Assembly (NCBI GenBank): GCA_030425385.1
Contig: JAUIAH010000007.1
Span: 124,001 to 188,000 of the forward strand
DNA: 64,000 nt
From: Verrucomicrobiia bacterium
GTDB taxonomy: Bacteria; Verrucomicrobiota; Verrucomicrobiia; Verrucomicrobiales; DEV007
Direction of reading: 5' to 3'
The notes beneath the pieces are model-generated. The model worked only from the letters and a program-made list of their open reading frames with translations. It was not told the DNA's origin and ran no database searches. Shown here piece after piece: positions 52,093-61,871 of this stretch. Every line of letters starts with the position of its first letter. The first letter of the stretch is position 1. The position numbers and the translations under genes were made by a program.

Positions 52093-52653
52093 ATGGCAGA
52101 CATTGAAGAATCCGCTGAGATCAAACCCGTGATCACGGAAGCCACTTGGGGCTTCTTGTTTCTCCGACTTTGGATCGGTTTTCGCATGCTCTTCGCTGGG
52201 GCGGAGAAGTTCTACGCACCCGTGGTGGTGGATGAAGATTTGGACCTGACGGAGTATCAGTTTCGTTGGGAGCACGCCAAGGTCACGGCTGAGGAGAACA
52301 TCCATCGCGTTGTGGCGGACAACGCGTTTCTCCCGCTCAATCCCAAGGAATTCTTGGAAAAGGTCTTCCATGTGGATCCCGAGAAGGTCGAGTTTCTCGG
52401 GGGGCTCAAGTTTGATCTCTGGTTTGCCATGGCGCTTCCTTACCTCCTCCTGGTCTTCGGAGCGTTTCTGATTGTTGGCATCTTGCCGCGAACGAGCTTA
52501 TTCATGGCAGGAATCACCTTCATGCTGCTGTCGATCGGGCTGATGTCCATGCCTGATAACGAGGGCATCGCTGCTCTTGGGATTCACGTGGGGCTCGTAG
52601 CCGTCGCCATGTGTCTCGTGAAGCAGGCGCGGTTCAATTTGACGAAATACTAA
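52093..52653 (+). CDS. DoxX-like membrane protein
   Basis: A 186-residue protein with four helices: 'FLFLRLWIGFRMLFAGAEKF' at the start is the DoxX first helix, then a soluble loop of about 60 residues, then 'MALPYLLLVFGAFLIVGIL', 'TSLFMAGITFMLLSIGLM' and 'GLVAVAMCLVKQARF'. DoxX proteins take part in respiration-linked redox reactions in some bacteria. The inserted loop is longer than usual. Followed by the Gfo/Idh/MocA gene after 59 bases and probably in one operon. Confidence 0.78.
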   Translation: MADIEESAEIKPVITEATWGFLFLRLWIGFRMLFAGAEKFYAPVVVDEDLDLTEYQFRWEHAKVTAEENIHRVVADNAFLPLNPKEFLEKVFHVDPEKVEFLGGLKFDLWFAMALPYLLLVFGAFLIVGILPRTSLFMAGITFMLLSIGLMSMPDNEGIAALGIHVGLVAVAMCLVKQARFNLTKY

Positions 52654-52712
52654 GGCTCTTGCGAGCCAAGTGGCCGCATCAAGGGGTTTGAATCCTAACC
52701 ACGCTTGAGAAT

Positions 52713-54230
52713 ATGAAAGACCAAGACACCACCTCCCCTGCTGTCTCTAGTCGCCGTAACTTCGTAAAGTCCTCGGCGGTCGCTGGAGCCCTCATCACTT
52801 CCAAAACCCATTCTGCCCTCGCGCAAGAGACGCCCCCATCGGAGCGGATCAACGTAGCCCTCATTGGCTGCGGAGCTCAGGGGGAGAAGCAGATCGAATC
52901 CGTCATCGGCAAAGGCAAGGTTGCGGGCGTGAACTTTGTCGCGGTGTGCGACATCTGGAAGATGAACCTCGATCACAAGTGGAAGCTGATCGCGGTGAAC
53001 CAGAATAAGGAGAATCCGCGAGAGGAACTCAAGAAGATCGGCAAGTACACGGATCACCGCGAGATGTTGGAGAAGGAAGGGGACCGCATTGATGCCGTCC
53101 TCATTGCCTCCCCAGATTTCATGCATCACGTGCACACCCGCGATGCCTTGGAGGCAGGGAAAGCGGTTTATTGTGAGAAGATGATGTCAAACACCCTGGA
53201 GGGTGCCCGTGACATGGTGCGTGCGCAGCGTGAGACGGATGGCATTCTACAAATTGGCCACCAACGCCGGAGCAATCCTCGCTACCTCGCGCTCCGTGAT
53301 AATCTCGTCTTCGGTGAAGAAGCCTTCGGGCGCATCACCCATGCTTACGGACAGTGGAACCGCTCCACGGCAAGTGGACAGGTTTCTCTCCCCAAGAGTG
53401 ACAAGAAGTGGCTCTCGCAGGAGTTGCTCGCCAAACACGGATACGGCGATCCCAACCTCACCTGGGAAGAGCAGATGTATCGCTTCCGCAACTGGCGTTT
53501 CTTCCGCAAGTTCGGTGGTGGTGTCGTGTCCGACCTCGGGGCGCACCAGATTGACATCTTCAACTGGATGTTCAATGCCACCCCGACTTCCCTCATCGCA
53601 TCCGGTGGGGTGGACTACCACATGGACTCCGAATTGTATGACAATGTGATGTCCATTTACGAATACGAGCCGCGTGACTTGAATGGCCAGGTTCGGATCG
53701 ACGAGAAGACAGGCAAGCCGTTGAAGGCACGTGGCTATTACCAGGTGCTCACCACCACGAGTGCGCTGGGATTCTTCGAGCGATTCATGGGAGACGAAGG
53801 GACGGTTGCCATTTCGGAGATTCCCAAGACAAACCAGGCCTATCGCGAAGCCAACGCGAAGGAGTGGAAGCCACTCATCGCTAAGGGCCTTCTGAAGCGC
53901 GACGATGAGGAGATCAAATACAATCCATGGGACATTCCCAAGACTTGGGGCTCGAAACCCAAGCCATGGCTAGCGTCGACCAAGCCAGGTCAGGCCGATT
54001 CGCGTGCTTCCAAGAAATTGGAAGCGTGGGAGCTGGCGACGACCTTGGATGAACTCCCGCACACGCCGCACCTGCGCAATTTCTTCGATGTCATGCGCAG
54101 CGGTCGGAAGGAAGATCTCAATTGCCCTGTGGACGAGGCTTTCCGCACGTGCGTGACGGTCTTGAAGATCTATGAAGCCGTCGCCACCGGGAATAAGATC
54201 GAGTTCTCTCCCGAAGACTTTGTTGCTTAA
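52713..54230 (+). CDS. Tat-exported Gfo/Idh/MocA oxidoreductase
   Basis: A 505-residue NAD(P)-dependent oxidoreductase with a twin-arginine signal ('SRRNFVKSSAVAGAL') cut near 'ALAQE'. The Rossmann fold starts 'RINVALIGCGAQGEKQ'; the catalytic EKxx motif appears as 'YCEKMMSNT', and the substrate domain has 'GGGVVSDLGAHQIDIFNWM'. Exported members of this family with a Tat signal are very common in Verrucomicrobia and Planctomycetes and probably act on sugars or inositols in the periplasm, bound to their cofactor before export. Substrate unknown. Confidence 0.9.
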   Translation: MKDQDTTSPAVSSRRNFVKSSAVAGALITSKTHSALAQETPPSERINVALIGCGAQGEKQIESVIGKGKVAGVNFVAVCDIWKMNLDHKWKLIAVNQNKENPREELKKIGKYTDHREMLEKEGDRIDAVLIASPDFMHHVHTRDALEAGKAVYCEKMMSNTLEGARDMVRAQRETDGILQIGHQRRSNPRYLALRDNLVFGEEAFGRITHAYGQWNRSTASGQVSLPKSDKKWLSQELLAKHGYGDPNLTWEEQMYRFRNWRFFRKFGGGVVSDLGAHQIDIFNWMFNATPTSLIASGGVDYHMDSELYDNVMSIYEYEPRDLNGQVRIDEKTGKPLKARGYYQVLTTTSALGFFERFMGDEGTVAISEIPKTNQAYREANAKEWKPLIAKGLLKRDDEEIKYNPWDIPKTWGSKPKPWLASTKPGQADSRASKKLEAWELATTLDELPHTPHLRNFFDVMRSGRKEDLNCPVDEAFRTCVTVLKIYEAVATGNKIEFSPEDFVA

Positions 54231-54296
54231 CGACTGTCTTTGAATAAGAAGTCCCTCCGCTAAGTCAAAGCAGCTAGAATCACGACAATTCTTACA

Positions 54297-54950
54297 ATGA
54301 AACGCACATCCCTCATTGCCACCCTCTCCATCGCCGCCGTTTCTGCGCTCTCCGCGCAGGACAAGGTCGCACTCGAAACGGAAATCCCTGAAGCCATGTT
54401 TGAAGGCACCAAAGTGCCGATCAAGCTCGATAACTTGGAGCCCGTTGAGAAGAAACAAGAGCCTCTCATGGTTCCCCAAGGCGTTGTCTTGTTGTCCGAG
54501 GACAAGGAGGTCACTTCAAGTGATGACCTCCCGATCATCGGTGAACTGGAGTATATCACCGATGGAGACAAGGACGCCGCTGACGGTAGCTACGTGGAGC
54601 TCGGACCCAACAAGCAGTGGGTGCAGATTGATCTGGAAGAAGAAGCTGAGATCTACGGGATCTGGCTCTGGCACTTCCATAAGAACGCCCGCGCCTACAT
54701 CGATGTGGTTGCCCAGATCTCCAACGATGCCGAGTTTGCCGATGGGAAAGAAGTGACCGTGTTCAATGCGGATCACGACAATTCTTCAGGTCTTGGTAAA
54801 GGGACGCAGAAAGCCTATGTGGAAACGAACAAGGGCCGCGTCATTGATGCCAAAGGTGTGAAAGGCCGCTATGTGCGCCTCTACAGCAACGGCAACACTT
54901 CCAACGAGATGAACCACTACATCGAGGTGGAAGTCTGGGGTAAGAAGTAA
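54297..54950 (+). CDS. secreted discoidin-like protein
   Basis: A 217-residue protein with a signal peptide ('MKRTSLIATLSIAAVSALSA'). The mature part is a beta-sandwich with features of F5/8 type C (discoidin) domains: 'YVELGPNKQWVQIDLEEEAE', 'IYGIWLWHFHKNARAYID' and 'GVKGRYVRLYSNGN'. It may bind sugars. Similar proteins occur next to oxidoreductases or as paralogues in Verrucomicrobia. It is followed by a strong terminator. Confidence 0.75.
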   Translation: MKRTSLIATLSIAAVSALSAQDKVALETEIPEAMFEGTKVPIKLDNLEPVEKKQEPLMVPQGVVLLSEDKEVTSSDDLPIIGELEYITDGDKDAADGSYVELGPNKQWVQIDLEEEAEIYGIWLWHFHKNARAYIDVVAQISNDAEFADGKEVTVFNADHDNSSGLGKGTQKAYVETNKGRVIDAKGVKGRYVRLYSNGNTSNEMNHYIEVEVWGKK

Positions 54951-54974
54951 CCTCTGACCCATCACCATCTTTCG

Positions 54975-55011
54975 AGGGCCGCCCCGCTTTGTGCCGGGCG
55001 GCCCTTTCTTT
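54975..55011 (+). terminator. rho-independent terminator
   Basis: A 10-bp GC-rich stem (AGGGCCGCCC at 54975-54984 with GGGCGGCCCT at 54996-55005), an 11-base loop and the run TTTCTTT after it. It lies 24 bases after the discoidin-like gene and ends its transcript before the Pal gene. Confidence 0.9.
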
Positions 55012-55101
55012 GTACGGAAGATGGGCATTGAAATCCTGCCTCCCCCTTTCCAGAATGGAATGGGATCGAATGGATCCCACTCAACCCTCGTCCGTTTCTC
55101 C

Positions 55102-55653
55102 ATGAATTCGCGCCTTGTCGTTTCTCTCGCCGCCCTCTTTCTCTCGCTTGTCCTCACGCAGTGTGCGTCTCGTCCCGGTGGTGGTGGTGCTGGTGGATGG
55201 GGCGGTAGTGGTGGCGCCTATGACCCTAACAATCCTGGATTTCAGGAATTGCCGCAGCGTCAGGAAGGCATCTCGCTTTATGGTCCGGGCAGTGAGAATG
55301 TGCAGCTTAACCCAGTCGCGCCTGTGTATTTCGCCTTTGATAGCGCGGTGGTGTCGCCTAACGAAATGTCTAAGGTGCAAAGCTTGGCAGAGATCGCTCG
55401 CCAAACCTTGATTATCATCGCGGGCCACACGGACAGCACGGGCACGTTCGAATACAATCGTGGCCTCGGCGAACGTCGCGCCCTGGCAGTGCGCGAAGAG
55501 CTCCTCCGCATGGGCGTTCCTGTAGGGAACATTCAGACCATCAGCTACGGCGAAGACATGCTCACCGGCCAAGGTGATAGCTATGATCGTCGGGCCGAGT
55601 TTGGCGCACTGAAAGCGCCGAGTGCTCCCATGGCTCCCGGACCTGCGTTTTAA
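55102..55653 (+). CDS. OmpA/Pal-like peptidoglycan-binding lipoprotein
   Basis: A 183-residue lipoprotein: signal 'LVVSLAALFLSLVLTQCAS' with lipobox LTQC, then a glycine-rich linker, then an OmpA-C domain ('APVYFAFDSAVVSPNEMSK', 'AGHTDSTGTFEYNRGLGERR', 'ISYGEDM'). The aspartate and arginine that hold diaminopimelate are in place. It links the outer membrane to the cell wall. No tol genes nearby. The ATG at 55102 precedes the signal directly. The protease gene follows after ten bases. Confidence 0.92.
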   Translation: MNSRLVVSLAALFLSLVLTQCASRPGGGGAGGWGGSGGAYDPNNPGFQELPQRQEGISLYGPGSENVQLNPVAPVYFAFDSAVVSPNEMSKVQSLAEIARQTLIIIAGHTDSTGTFEYNRGLGERRALAVREELLRMGVPVGNIQTISYGEDMLTGQGDSYDRRAEFGALKAPSAPMAPGPAF

Positions 55654-55663
55654 GCATAGACCG

Positions 55664-58600
55664 ATGGATAAGCGTCTAGGATATGTCCTGACATTGGCAC
55701 TGTTCACATGCCTGGCTGGGATCGCTTCGGTTAGCTTTGGAAACAAGATTCGCATCTATCGGATCGCGATCGCTGCCACGGGGGAGTTCACGGATCATCA
55801 CGGGGGGACAAAGGCTGATGCCCGTGCTGCTATCAAGGCTATCTTAGCAGAGGTTAACAGCGTTTATGAAAAGGAGTTGGCTGTTCGGTTAGAGCTTATT
55901 CCGGATGCGGAATTGAACAAGATCATCTACACGGATGGGACAACGGATCCCTATACTGCGGGAAATCGATCGGCGCAACTGCTAGAGAATCAGACGACGA
56001 TTGATGCGGAGATTGGCTCGGCCAACTACGATATTGGCCATGTCTTTGGCATGACCTCGGGAGGCGGGGGTGGTTTGGCTAGTCTCGGAGCCGTGGGCCA
56101 TCCCACTCGCAAGGCGCGGGGTGTTTCCGAGACCGGCGATCCCTCAGCTTCCAATCGTGGGTTCGTCTCCGTCGTCCTGCATGAGATCGGACATCAGTTT
56201 GGCGCCGAACACACCTTCAACGCCGACGGACCGGGAACCGATTTCTGTGAGGGGAATCGGGCGAGCGGGAATGCTTACGAGCCTGGAAGTGGCAGCACCC
56301 TCATGAGTTATGCGGGAATCTGTGAAGCGTCCGATCTGCAGGACGATCCCGATTGGTACTTTCATAGCAAGAGCGTCGAGCAGATGGAGAATTACATGGC
56401 ATCCAACGCACACGCGGCCCCATTTAATGCTCCCGACACCGGCAACAGCGTTCCCTCCGTAGACGCCGGTGCCGACTACACCATCCCTGCAAACACCCCC
56501 TTTGCGCTCACGGCCAATGGCACCGATCCAGATGGCGATCCCTTGACCTATGTTTGGGAACAGATCGATCTTGGTCCTGCCATGAGTTTGCCGCTTTCCG
56601 ATAATGGAAGCAGCCCACTCTTTCGTTCATGGCCGCCCGCGGCCTCACCCACGCGCACCTTTCCTCGACTCACCGATCTCCTTCAGAACACGACCGATCC
56701 AGGCGAACGCCTTCCGACGACCAACCGAACCCTCACCTTTCGAGCCACCGTGCGGGACAATCGTTCCGGGGGCGGGGGCATGGCCTGTGATGATGTGGCC
56801 CTCACGGTTGTTCAGACTGGAAACGCCTTTGCGGTGACCTCTCCCAACGGAGGAGAGAGTTGGACTGGCGGCGCGACTCAAACCATCATGTGGGATGTCG
56901 CCGGAACCACGGCGTATGGAGTCAATGTGTCTGAAGTGGCCCTATCGTTCTCGGCGGATGGAGGCCTCACGTTTCCATTCCTCCTCGCGACGACTGCGAA
57001 CGATGGAAGCGCTGTGGTGACACTTCCTAACATCGATACGGCGCAAGCGCGCATCCGAGTGTCCGCTGTTGGGAATGTGTTCTTTGATGTTTCTGACAGT
57101 GAATTTACAGTATCGAGTGATATGGCCGTGCCAGGAATCGCGGTGGCCGCGACGGACGGCGATACGGTGGTCGCGGAAGATGGTGTGTTAGATGCTTACA
57201 CGATTGCTGCCTACACGCCACCCAATGCGCCCGTGACGGTCGCAATCAGTGGCAATGAACAGGTCGAGGTGAGCACTGATGGCGTGAGCTTTTCTCAGAG
57301 TGCGGCTGTGAACCTAACGGATACCAATTCCGAAACCATTTATGTGCGGGCTGTGGACGATCTCGTGTTAGAAGGTGGTCATCTGAGCGTTCTGCAGCAT
57401 GTCGTCAGCAGTTCTTCAGACGCAAGTTATCCCGCTGGCATGCTGATCAACACGCTGCCCGTGATGATCGAGGACAACGACGCCCCTCCTCTCGTGGGGA
57501 TTGACTTTGACTTTGATGATGTGAGCTACGAATCGCCGGAGCATTGGCTGACGGCTTGGCTCACAAGTAGTTCAGCATCCTATCAGAATCTTACGAGAGA
57601 TGACGGTGTGGCAACGGCCATTGACCTGGACCTCTCCTATGCTTCGGGGTCGCCTGGGCGTGGATCCGCAGGAGCAGAGGCGGTGACGAAGCCTGTGCAT
57701 GTGCCTGAACTCGAGGAAATCGACGGTTACAGCCGCGGTGGCGCGTCCTTGACGGCGACGTGGAGTGACCTCGTTCCCGGCCAACGCTATGGTGTCTACG
57801 TCTTTGGTTTGGATACCAGTGAGGCGCAGGCATATGGCCAGGAAGTCGCCATCACAGGCGAGACAACGCTCGCGCCATTCACTCAGACCCTCACGGATAA
57901 TCAGCTTCACGTGAATGCGTCCATTGGATCGGATGGGCAATTGCTAGAGGAATACGAGAAGCAGGTGGCCGCCGATGAGCAAGGTCGGATTCAGGTGCAG
58001 ATCGAGCCACTGCTTGATGGCTATAGCCTGGCAGGGCTCGCTCTTAGAGCGATTCGCGAATCCGTGCCAGGACTTACCCTAACATCCACTGAGCTGGTGG
58101 AGGGTGGAGCGGCCTCATCCTACGATTGGGTTCTCAACACCGCGCCCAATGGCTCCGTCACCATCGTCATCGATGCTGATGCCGATTCAGAGGTGAGCCT
58201 TGATGGTGCATCCTTTGCGTCATCCCAAACGGTGAGCGTTTCCAACCAACTTCCTCAGCGCCTCTTTGTGCGGGCGATCGACGACAGCCAACCAGAGAGT
58301 AGCCACACGACGACTCTGCAGCATACTATCTTGGCGTCGACCAGCGCCGATTACCCAGTCACCCTAGCACTTCCTGATCTCACGCTCAAGATCTCGGACA
58401 ACGATGCCTTTGCCCCTTTGATTGGCGTCGACTTCGATGAGGATCCCAATACGCCGACGAACTGGAATCAGATTGCGTCGTGGTCCGGAACGACTTGGAC
58501 TGACTTGGATCTGGAGAACGGCTCCTCAAGTGCTGTCGATCTGACTATCAGGCGCAGCAATGTTAGTTGGGCGCTTGGTCCCACCGATCCGCGGCCAGAG

Positions 58601-60127
58601 ACGGTTCCAAGCCATTCGCCGGATATCTCCGAGGTCGGCTTTGTCTTCTTACATCGTAGCAATGCGGTGCCCATCGAAGTCACCTGGAGTGATCTCGTGC
58701 CATCCACCCGATATCATCTCTATGTCTTTGCGTTAGAGAACTTTGGGGGCATTTCTATCGATCAAACGGTAACGATTCAGGGTGCGGGAATTGACGATCC
58801 AGCCCCATTCACGCAGGTGTCTGCTATCGGGAGGCAGTTGATCGTCAATGATCAAGTGGGCTCTGATCAATTGCCTCTTGAGGCCTATGCCATTCCGGTC
58901 ACGGCTACGGCGACTGGGGAGATCGATCTCACCATCCAAGCTTCGGCAGCCGTCGCGGATGCCCTCCTCGGAGGCCTCGCCATTCAAGAAGCTCCCATCC
59001 TCAATGACATCGTGCTCGACCAAGGTGACGGTGTGGCCATAGCGGAAGCGGGCGGTACAGACACCTACACGTTAGCTCTAGCCTCTCTCCCTGCAGGGAC
59101 TGTCACGGTATCCATCCTGGCAGATGCACAGTCGGAAGTCAGTCTCGATGGCGCCTCCTTCGCAGAGATGCAAACGATCAACCTCACGGACACTTCCGCG
59201 CAAACCATCCACGTGCGAGCCGTGGACGATGCCGCTGCGGAGGGCACGCATACCAGCCGCATCACTCATGAAGTCACCACGACGGGAGATGCCGCGGTCT
59301 TTCCCATTGGAGCATTCATCCCCACTCTCACGGCACCGATCACTGACAATGACGCCAGGATTTCTCTTGCGATCACAGATGCCACTGCAGCGGAACCTGC
59401 CGATGACGGCGCCTTTACCGTCAGCTTGCCCTCGGGAGAAACGGCGCCTGCGGGTGGGGTGACGGTCACCTACTCCGTAGAGGGAACGGCCAGCAATGGC
59501 AGTGATTATGATAGTCTAAGCGGCATGGTGGTCATTCCAGCGGGAGGAAGCACGGCTGTCCTTCCCGTCCAAGTGATCAATGATGCGGAAGAGGAATTGC
59601 CCGAGAGCATCGTCGTGACCCTGACGGGAAGCGATCACCCGAGCCTCGGTATCGCGTCGCCACCTCACCATCAAGCCACCATCTACCTCACTAGTGACGA
59701 AATGTCAGGCTACCAAACGTGGGTTGCCAACCACTACGCATGGCAAGTGCTCACGGACCCTTCGCAAGAGGCAACCGTATGGGGAGCTCATGCCAACAGC
59801 GATGGTGATGTGCTGGTCAATGTGGAAGAATATTTCTACGGCACCTCGCTCGCAGTCTACGATCCAGATCACCCCATCGCGGTCGAGATCATTGAGGACG
59901 GCGGCGTGCTTTTCTTAGAACTGATCTTCGCGCGTCGCAAAAGTGTCAGTGGGATCGATGTCGTCATTGAGCAAGGCAACCGCCCCGATGACTGGATGCC
60001 CGCCAGCGGTACCAGCGAATCCTCAGAGGAGATCGACTCCGAAACAGATGACGTCCGCGTGCGCTGGCCCATCGGTACCGACTTCCGCCATTTCCTCCGC
60101 ATCCGCCTCACCGAGAGCGGTCCGTGA
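55664..60127 (+). CDS. large secreted zinc metalloprotease with repeat modules
   Basis: A 1487-residue protein with a signal peptide ('GYVLTLALFTCLAGIASVSF'). The catalytic domain (about 25-260) is reprolysin-like: 'VVLHEIGHQFGAEHTFN' gives HExxHxxGxxH with His173, His177 and His183. A PKD/Ig-like domain follows ('SVDAGADYTIPANTPFALTA'). Then modules alternate: a 110-residue unit (near 489, 804 and 1115; marks 'EVS.DG.SF' and 'RAVDD') and a second unit starting 'GIDFDFDD' or 'GVDFDEDP'; last comes a Calx-beta domain (about 1232-1325) and a C-terminal module. It probably degrades extracellular protein; the repeats may fix it to a surface. Ten bases after the Pal gene. Confidence 0.88.
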   Translation: MDKRLGYVLTLALFTCLAGIASVSFGNKIRIYRIAIAATGEFTDHHGGTKADARAAIKAILAEVNSVYEKELAVRLELIPDAELNKIIYTDGTTDPYTAGNRSAQLLENQTTIDAEIGSANYDIGHVFGMTSGGGGGLASLGAVGHPTRKARGVSETGDPSASNRGFVSVVLHEIGHQFGAEHTFNADGPGTDFCEGNRASGNAYEPGSGSTLMSYAGICEASDLQDDPDWYFHSKSVEQMENYMASNAHAAPFNAPDTGNSVPSVDAGADYTIPANTPFALTANGTDPDGDPLTYVWEQIDLGPAMSLPLSDNGSSPLFRSWPPAASPTRTFPRLTDLLQNTTDPGERLPTTNRTLTFRATVRDNRSGGGGMACDDVALTVVQTGNAFAVTSPNGGESWTGGATQTIMWDVAGTTAYGVNVSEVALSFSADGGLTFPFLLATTANDGSAVVTLPNIDTAQARIRVSAVGNVFFDVSDSEFTVSSDMAVPGIAVAATDGDTVVAEDGVLDAYTIAAYTPPNAPVTVAISGNEQVEVSTDGVSFSQSAAVNLTDTNSETIYVRAVDDLVLEGGHLSVLQHVVSSSSDASYPAGMLINTLPVMIEDNDAPPLVGIDFDFDDVSYESPEHWLTAWLTSSSASYQNLTRDDGVATAIDLDLSYASGSPGRGSAGAEAVTKPVHVPELEEIDGYSRGGASLTATWSDLVPGQRYGVYVFGLDTSEAQAYGQEVAITGETTLAPFTQTLTDNQLHVNASIGSDGQLLEEYEKQVAADEQGRIQVQIEPLLDGYSLAGLALRAIRESVPGLTLTSTELVEGGAASSYDWVLNTAPNGSVTIVIDADADSEVSLDGASFASSQTVSVSNQLPQRLFVRAIDDSQPESSHTTTLQHTILASTSADYPVTLALPDLTLKISDNDAFAPLIGVDFDEDPNTPTNWNQIASWSGTTWTDLDLENGSSSAVDLTIRRSNVSWALGPTDPRPETVPSHSPDISEVGFVFLHRSNAVPIEVTWSDLVPSTRYHLYVFALENFGGISIDQTVTIQGAGIDDPAPFTQVSAIGRQLIVNDQVGSDQLPLEAYAIPVTATATGEIDLTIQASAAVADALLGGLAIQEAPILNDIVLDQGDGVAIAEAGGTDTYTLALASLPAGTVTVSILADAQSEVSLDGASFAEMQTINLTDTSAQTIHVRAVDDAAAEGTHTSRITHEVTTTGDAAVFPIGAFIPTLTAPITDNDARISLAITDATAAEPADDGAFTVSLPSGETAPAGGVTVTYSVEGTASNGSDYDSLSGMVVIPAGGSTAVLPVQVINDAEEELPESIVVTLTGSDHPSLGIASPPHHQATIYLTSDEMSGYQTWVANHYAWQVLTDPSQEATVWGAHANSDGDVLVNVEEYFYGTSLAVYDPDHPIAVEIIEDGGVLFLELIFARRKSVSGIDVVIEQGNRPDDWMPASGTSESSEEIDSETDDVRVRWPIGTDFRHFLRIRLTESGP

Positions 60128-60165
60128 TCGACAGTGCGCGTCTCGTTTCCGAAGCGTCCTCACCC

Positions 60166-61407
60166 TTAGCTCGAAAGAGGGAAGCTGAGGAGCCGTCGGC
60201 GGAGTAGGTCGAGGGCACGTTGAGTGGTGCGCCATTTGAAGGTCTCCCGGTCGGTAGGGTAGTAACATTTCTCGACATGCGTGGCAGCGCCTTGGCTGGC
60301 GAGACCGATGTGAACGGTGCCGACGGGCTTGGTGTCGGTACCGCCGGTGGGTCCGGCGATCCCAGTGATGGCGAGCGCGTGATCGGCTTTGGCGAGTTTG
60401 AGAGCGCCTTCGGCCATTTGCTGAGCGACGAGATCGCTGACGACTCCATGGGCGTCAATGGCCGCTGGATCCACGCCGAGAAGGCGAGTCTTGGCGGCAT
60501 TGGCATAAGTGACGTGGGCTTCTGCGAGGACGCTGGAGGACCCCGAAACATTGGTGATGCGGTTGGCCAAGAGGCCGCCAGTACACGACTCTGCTAGAGT
60601 GACCCATTGGCCGAGTTCGGCTAGCATGGCGACGATGCGAGCTTCGATGGAATCGAGCTCGGGTGTCTTGCTAACAAGGTGGTGGGGATAGACCTTATTC
60701 ACGACCGCATCGGCGCGGGCAAGGGCGTCTTCCGGGCCGAGGCAGCGGAGGTGGACTTCCATGGTCTTGGCGCAATAGCCAATCTCAAGATGAGGAATCT
60801 GTGAGAGCTCAGGCTCAAGGTGCTCGGCAAGCTCTGTTTCACCCAGTCCGCAGAATTTCCATTCGCAGCTGAGGACATCGGTGTTGCCGACAATCTGTTG
60901 GAGTCTGGGGAGAACCTGCTCTTCCACCATGGGATAGAGTTCACGCGGCGGACCTGGAAGGAGAAAGAGATGCGGATGATTGCCTGTCTGGGGCAAGTAC
61001 AAGCCTGGAGCAGTCCCATGTCCGTTGGGGAGGACTTCGGCCCCCTCAGGTACCATGGACTGGCGCCGACCGCCCTCGCCGAAGGGTCGATCGCGAAGCG
61101 CGTAGTAGGTCTTGATGTTCGCGGCGACGTCCTCGTTGAAATGCAGTTCGACACCTAACAATGACGCCGTGAGCTCACGCGTGATATCATCACTGGTAGG
61201 GCCGAGGCCGCCGGTGACGATGAGAATGTCAGCGCGGGGAAAGCGTTCCTCTAAGACATGGCCAATGTCATCGCCGTCAGGGATGCAGGTCTGCCGCTGG
61301 ATGCGGAGGCCTACTGAGAAAAGCTTTTCCCCCAGGTAGCTGAGATGGGTATTGATGGTGCGACCGAGGAGGAGTTCGGTCCCGGTGTTGATGAGATCGA
61401 CACGCAC
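60166..61407 (-). CDS. cinA: CinA family protein (NMN deamidase / ADP-ribose pyrophosphatase)
   Basis: A 413-residue cytoplasmic protein starting with GTG. The N-terminal MoCF_biosynth domain has 'NTGTELLLGRTINTHL' and 'ILIVTGGLGPTSDDITRE', the C-terminal CinA/PncC domain has 'LAESCTGGLLANRIT' and 'GIAGPTGGTDTKPVGTVHIG'. These proteins remove ADP-ribose and deamidate nicotinamide mononucleotide in NAD recycling. It begins four bases after the rsfS stop and is likely part of one transcript. Confidence 0.95.
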   Translation of the reverse strand: MRVDLINTGTELLLGRTINTHLSYLGEKLFSVGLRIQRQTCIPDGDDIGHVLEERFPRADILIVTGGLGPTSDDITRELTASLLGVELHFNEDVAANIKTYYALRDRPFGEGGRRQSMVPEGAEVLPNGHGTAPGLYLPQTGNHPHLFLLPGPPRELYPMVEEQVLPRLQQIVGNTDVLSCEWKFCGLGETELAEHLEPELSQIPHLEIGYCAKTMEVHLRCLGPEDALARADAVVNKVYPHHLVSKTPELDSIEARIVAMLAELGQWVTLAESCTGGLLANRITNVSGSSSVLAEAHVTYANAAKTRLLGVDPAAIDAHGVVSDLVAQQMAEGALKLAKADHALAITGIAGPTGGTDTKPVGTVHIGLASQGAATHVEKCYYPTDRETFKWRTTQRALDLLRRRLLSFPLSS

Positions 61408-61411
61408 GACG

Positions 61412-61861
61412 TTAGTGCTCGGCAGTGGGAGCGGGTTCCTCAGGGGCGTCTTCGGTGGCTTCCACCGTCAACACTTCGCCCGTTTGCCAGTCAAGGCGTG
61501 GCGCGTCTGCCCAAAGATCTTCCAGGGCATAGTGGGCGCGTGTGTCTTTCTGAAAGATGTGCAAGACGACGTCAATGAAATCAAGGACGAGCCATTGGCT
61601 TTCGACGTCGCCGTCCCGATGATTGGGGCGGACGGAGTGTTCCTCAGAGAGCTTGGCGATGACATCGTCACGAATGGCCTTGAGGTGGGGCAGTGAGTTG
61701 CCCGAGCAGAGGACGAAATAGTCACAAAGATGCGAAAGCCCGCGCAGATCTAGAATGGTGATCTCGGAAGCAAGCTTCTCGTCGGCATAGCGCCCACAGC
61801 ACTGAGCGAGCGCTGCCCCGGTGGGCGCGCTCTTGGGTTCCCTGGGAGTAGTGACAGACAT
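61412..61861 (-). CDS. rsfS: ribosome silencing factor RsfS
   Basis: A 149-residue protein of the RsfS/Iojap family that binds ribosomal protein uL14 and blocks joining of the subunits in starvation. Motifs: 'DLRGLSHLCDYFVLCSGNS', 'WLVLDFIDVVLHIF' and 'HYALEDLWADAP'. The C terminus has an acidic tail of about 20 residues. The ATG at 61861 is chosen; the open frame upstream overlaps the NamZ gene. Followed closely by cinA. Confidence 0.95.
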   Translation of the reverse strand: MSVTTPREPKSAPTGAALAQCCGRYADEKLASEITILDLRGLSHLCDYFVLCSGNSLPHLKAIRDDVIAKLSEEHSVRPNHRDGDVESQWLVLDFIDVVLHIFQKDTRAHYALEDLWADAPRLDWQTGEVLTVEATEDAPEEPAPTAEH

Positions 61862-61871
61862 GAGGAATGAA

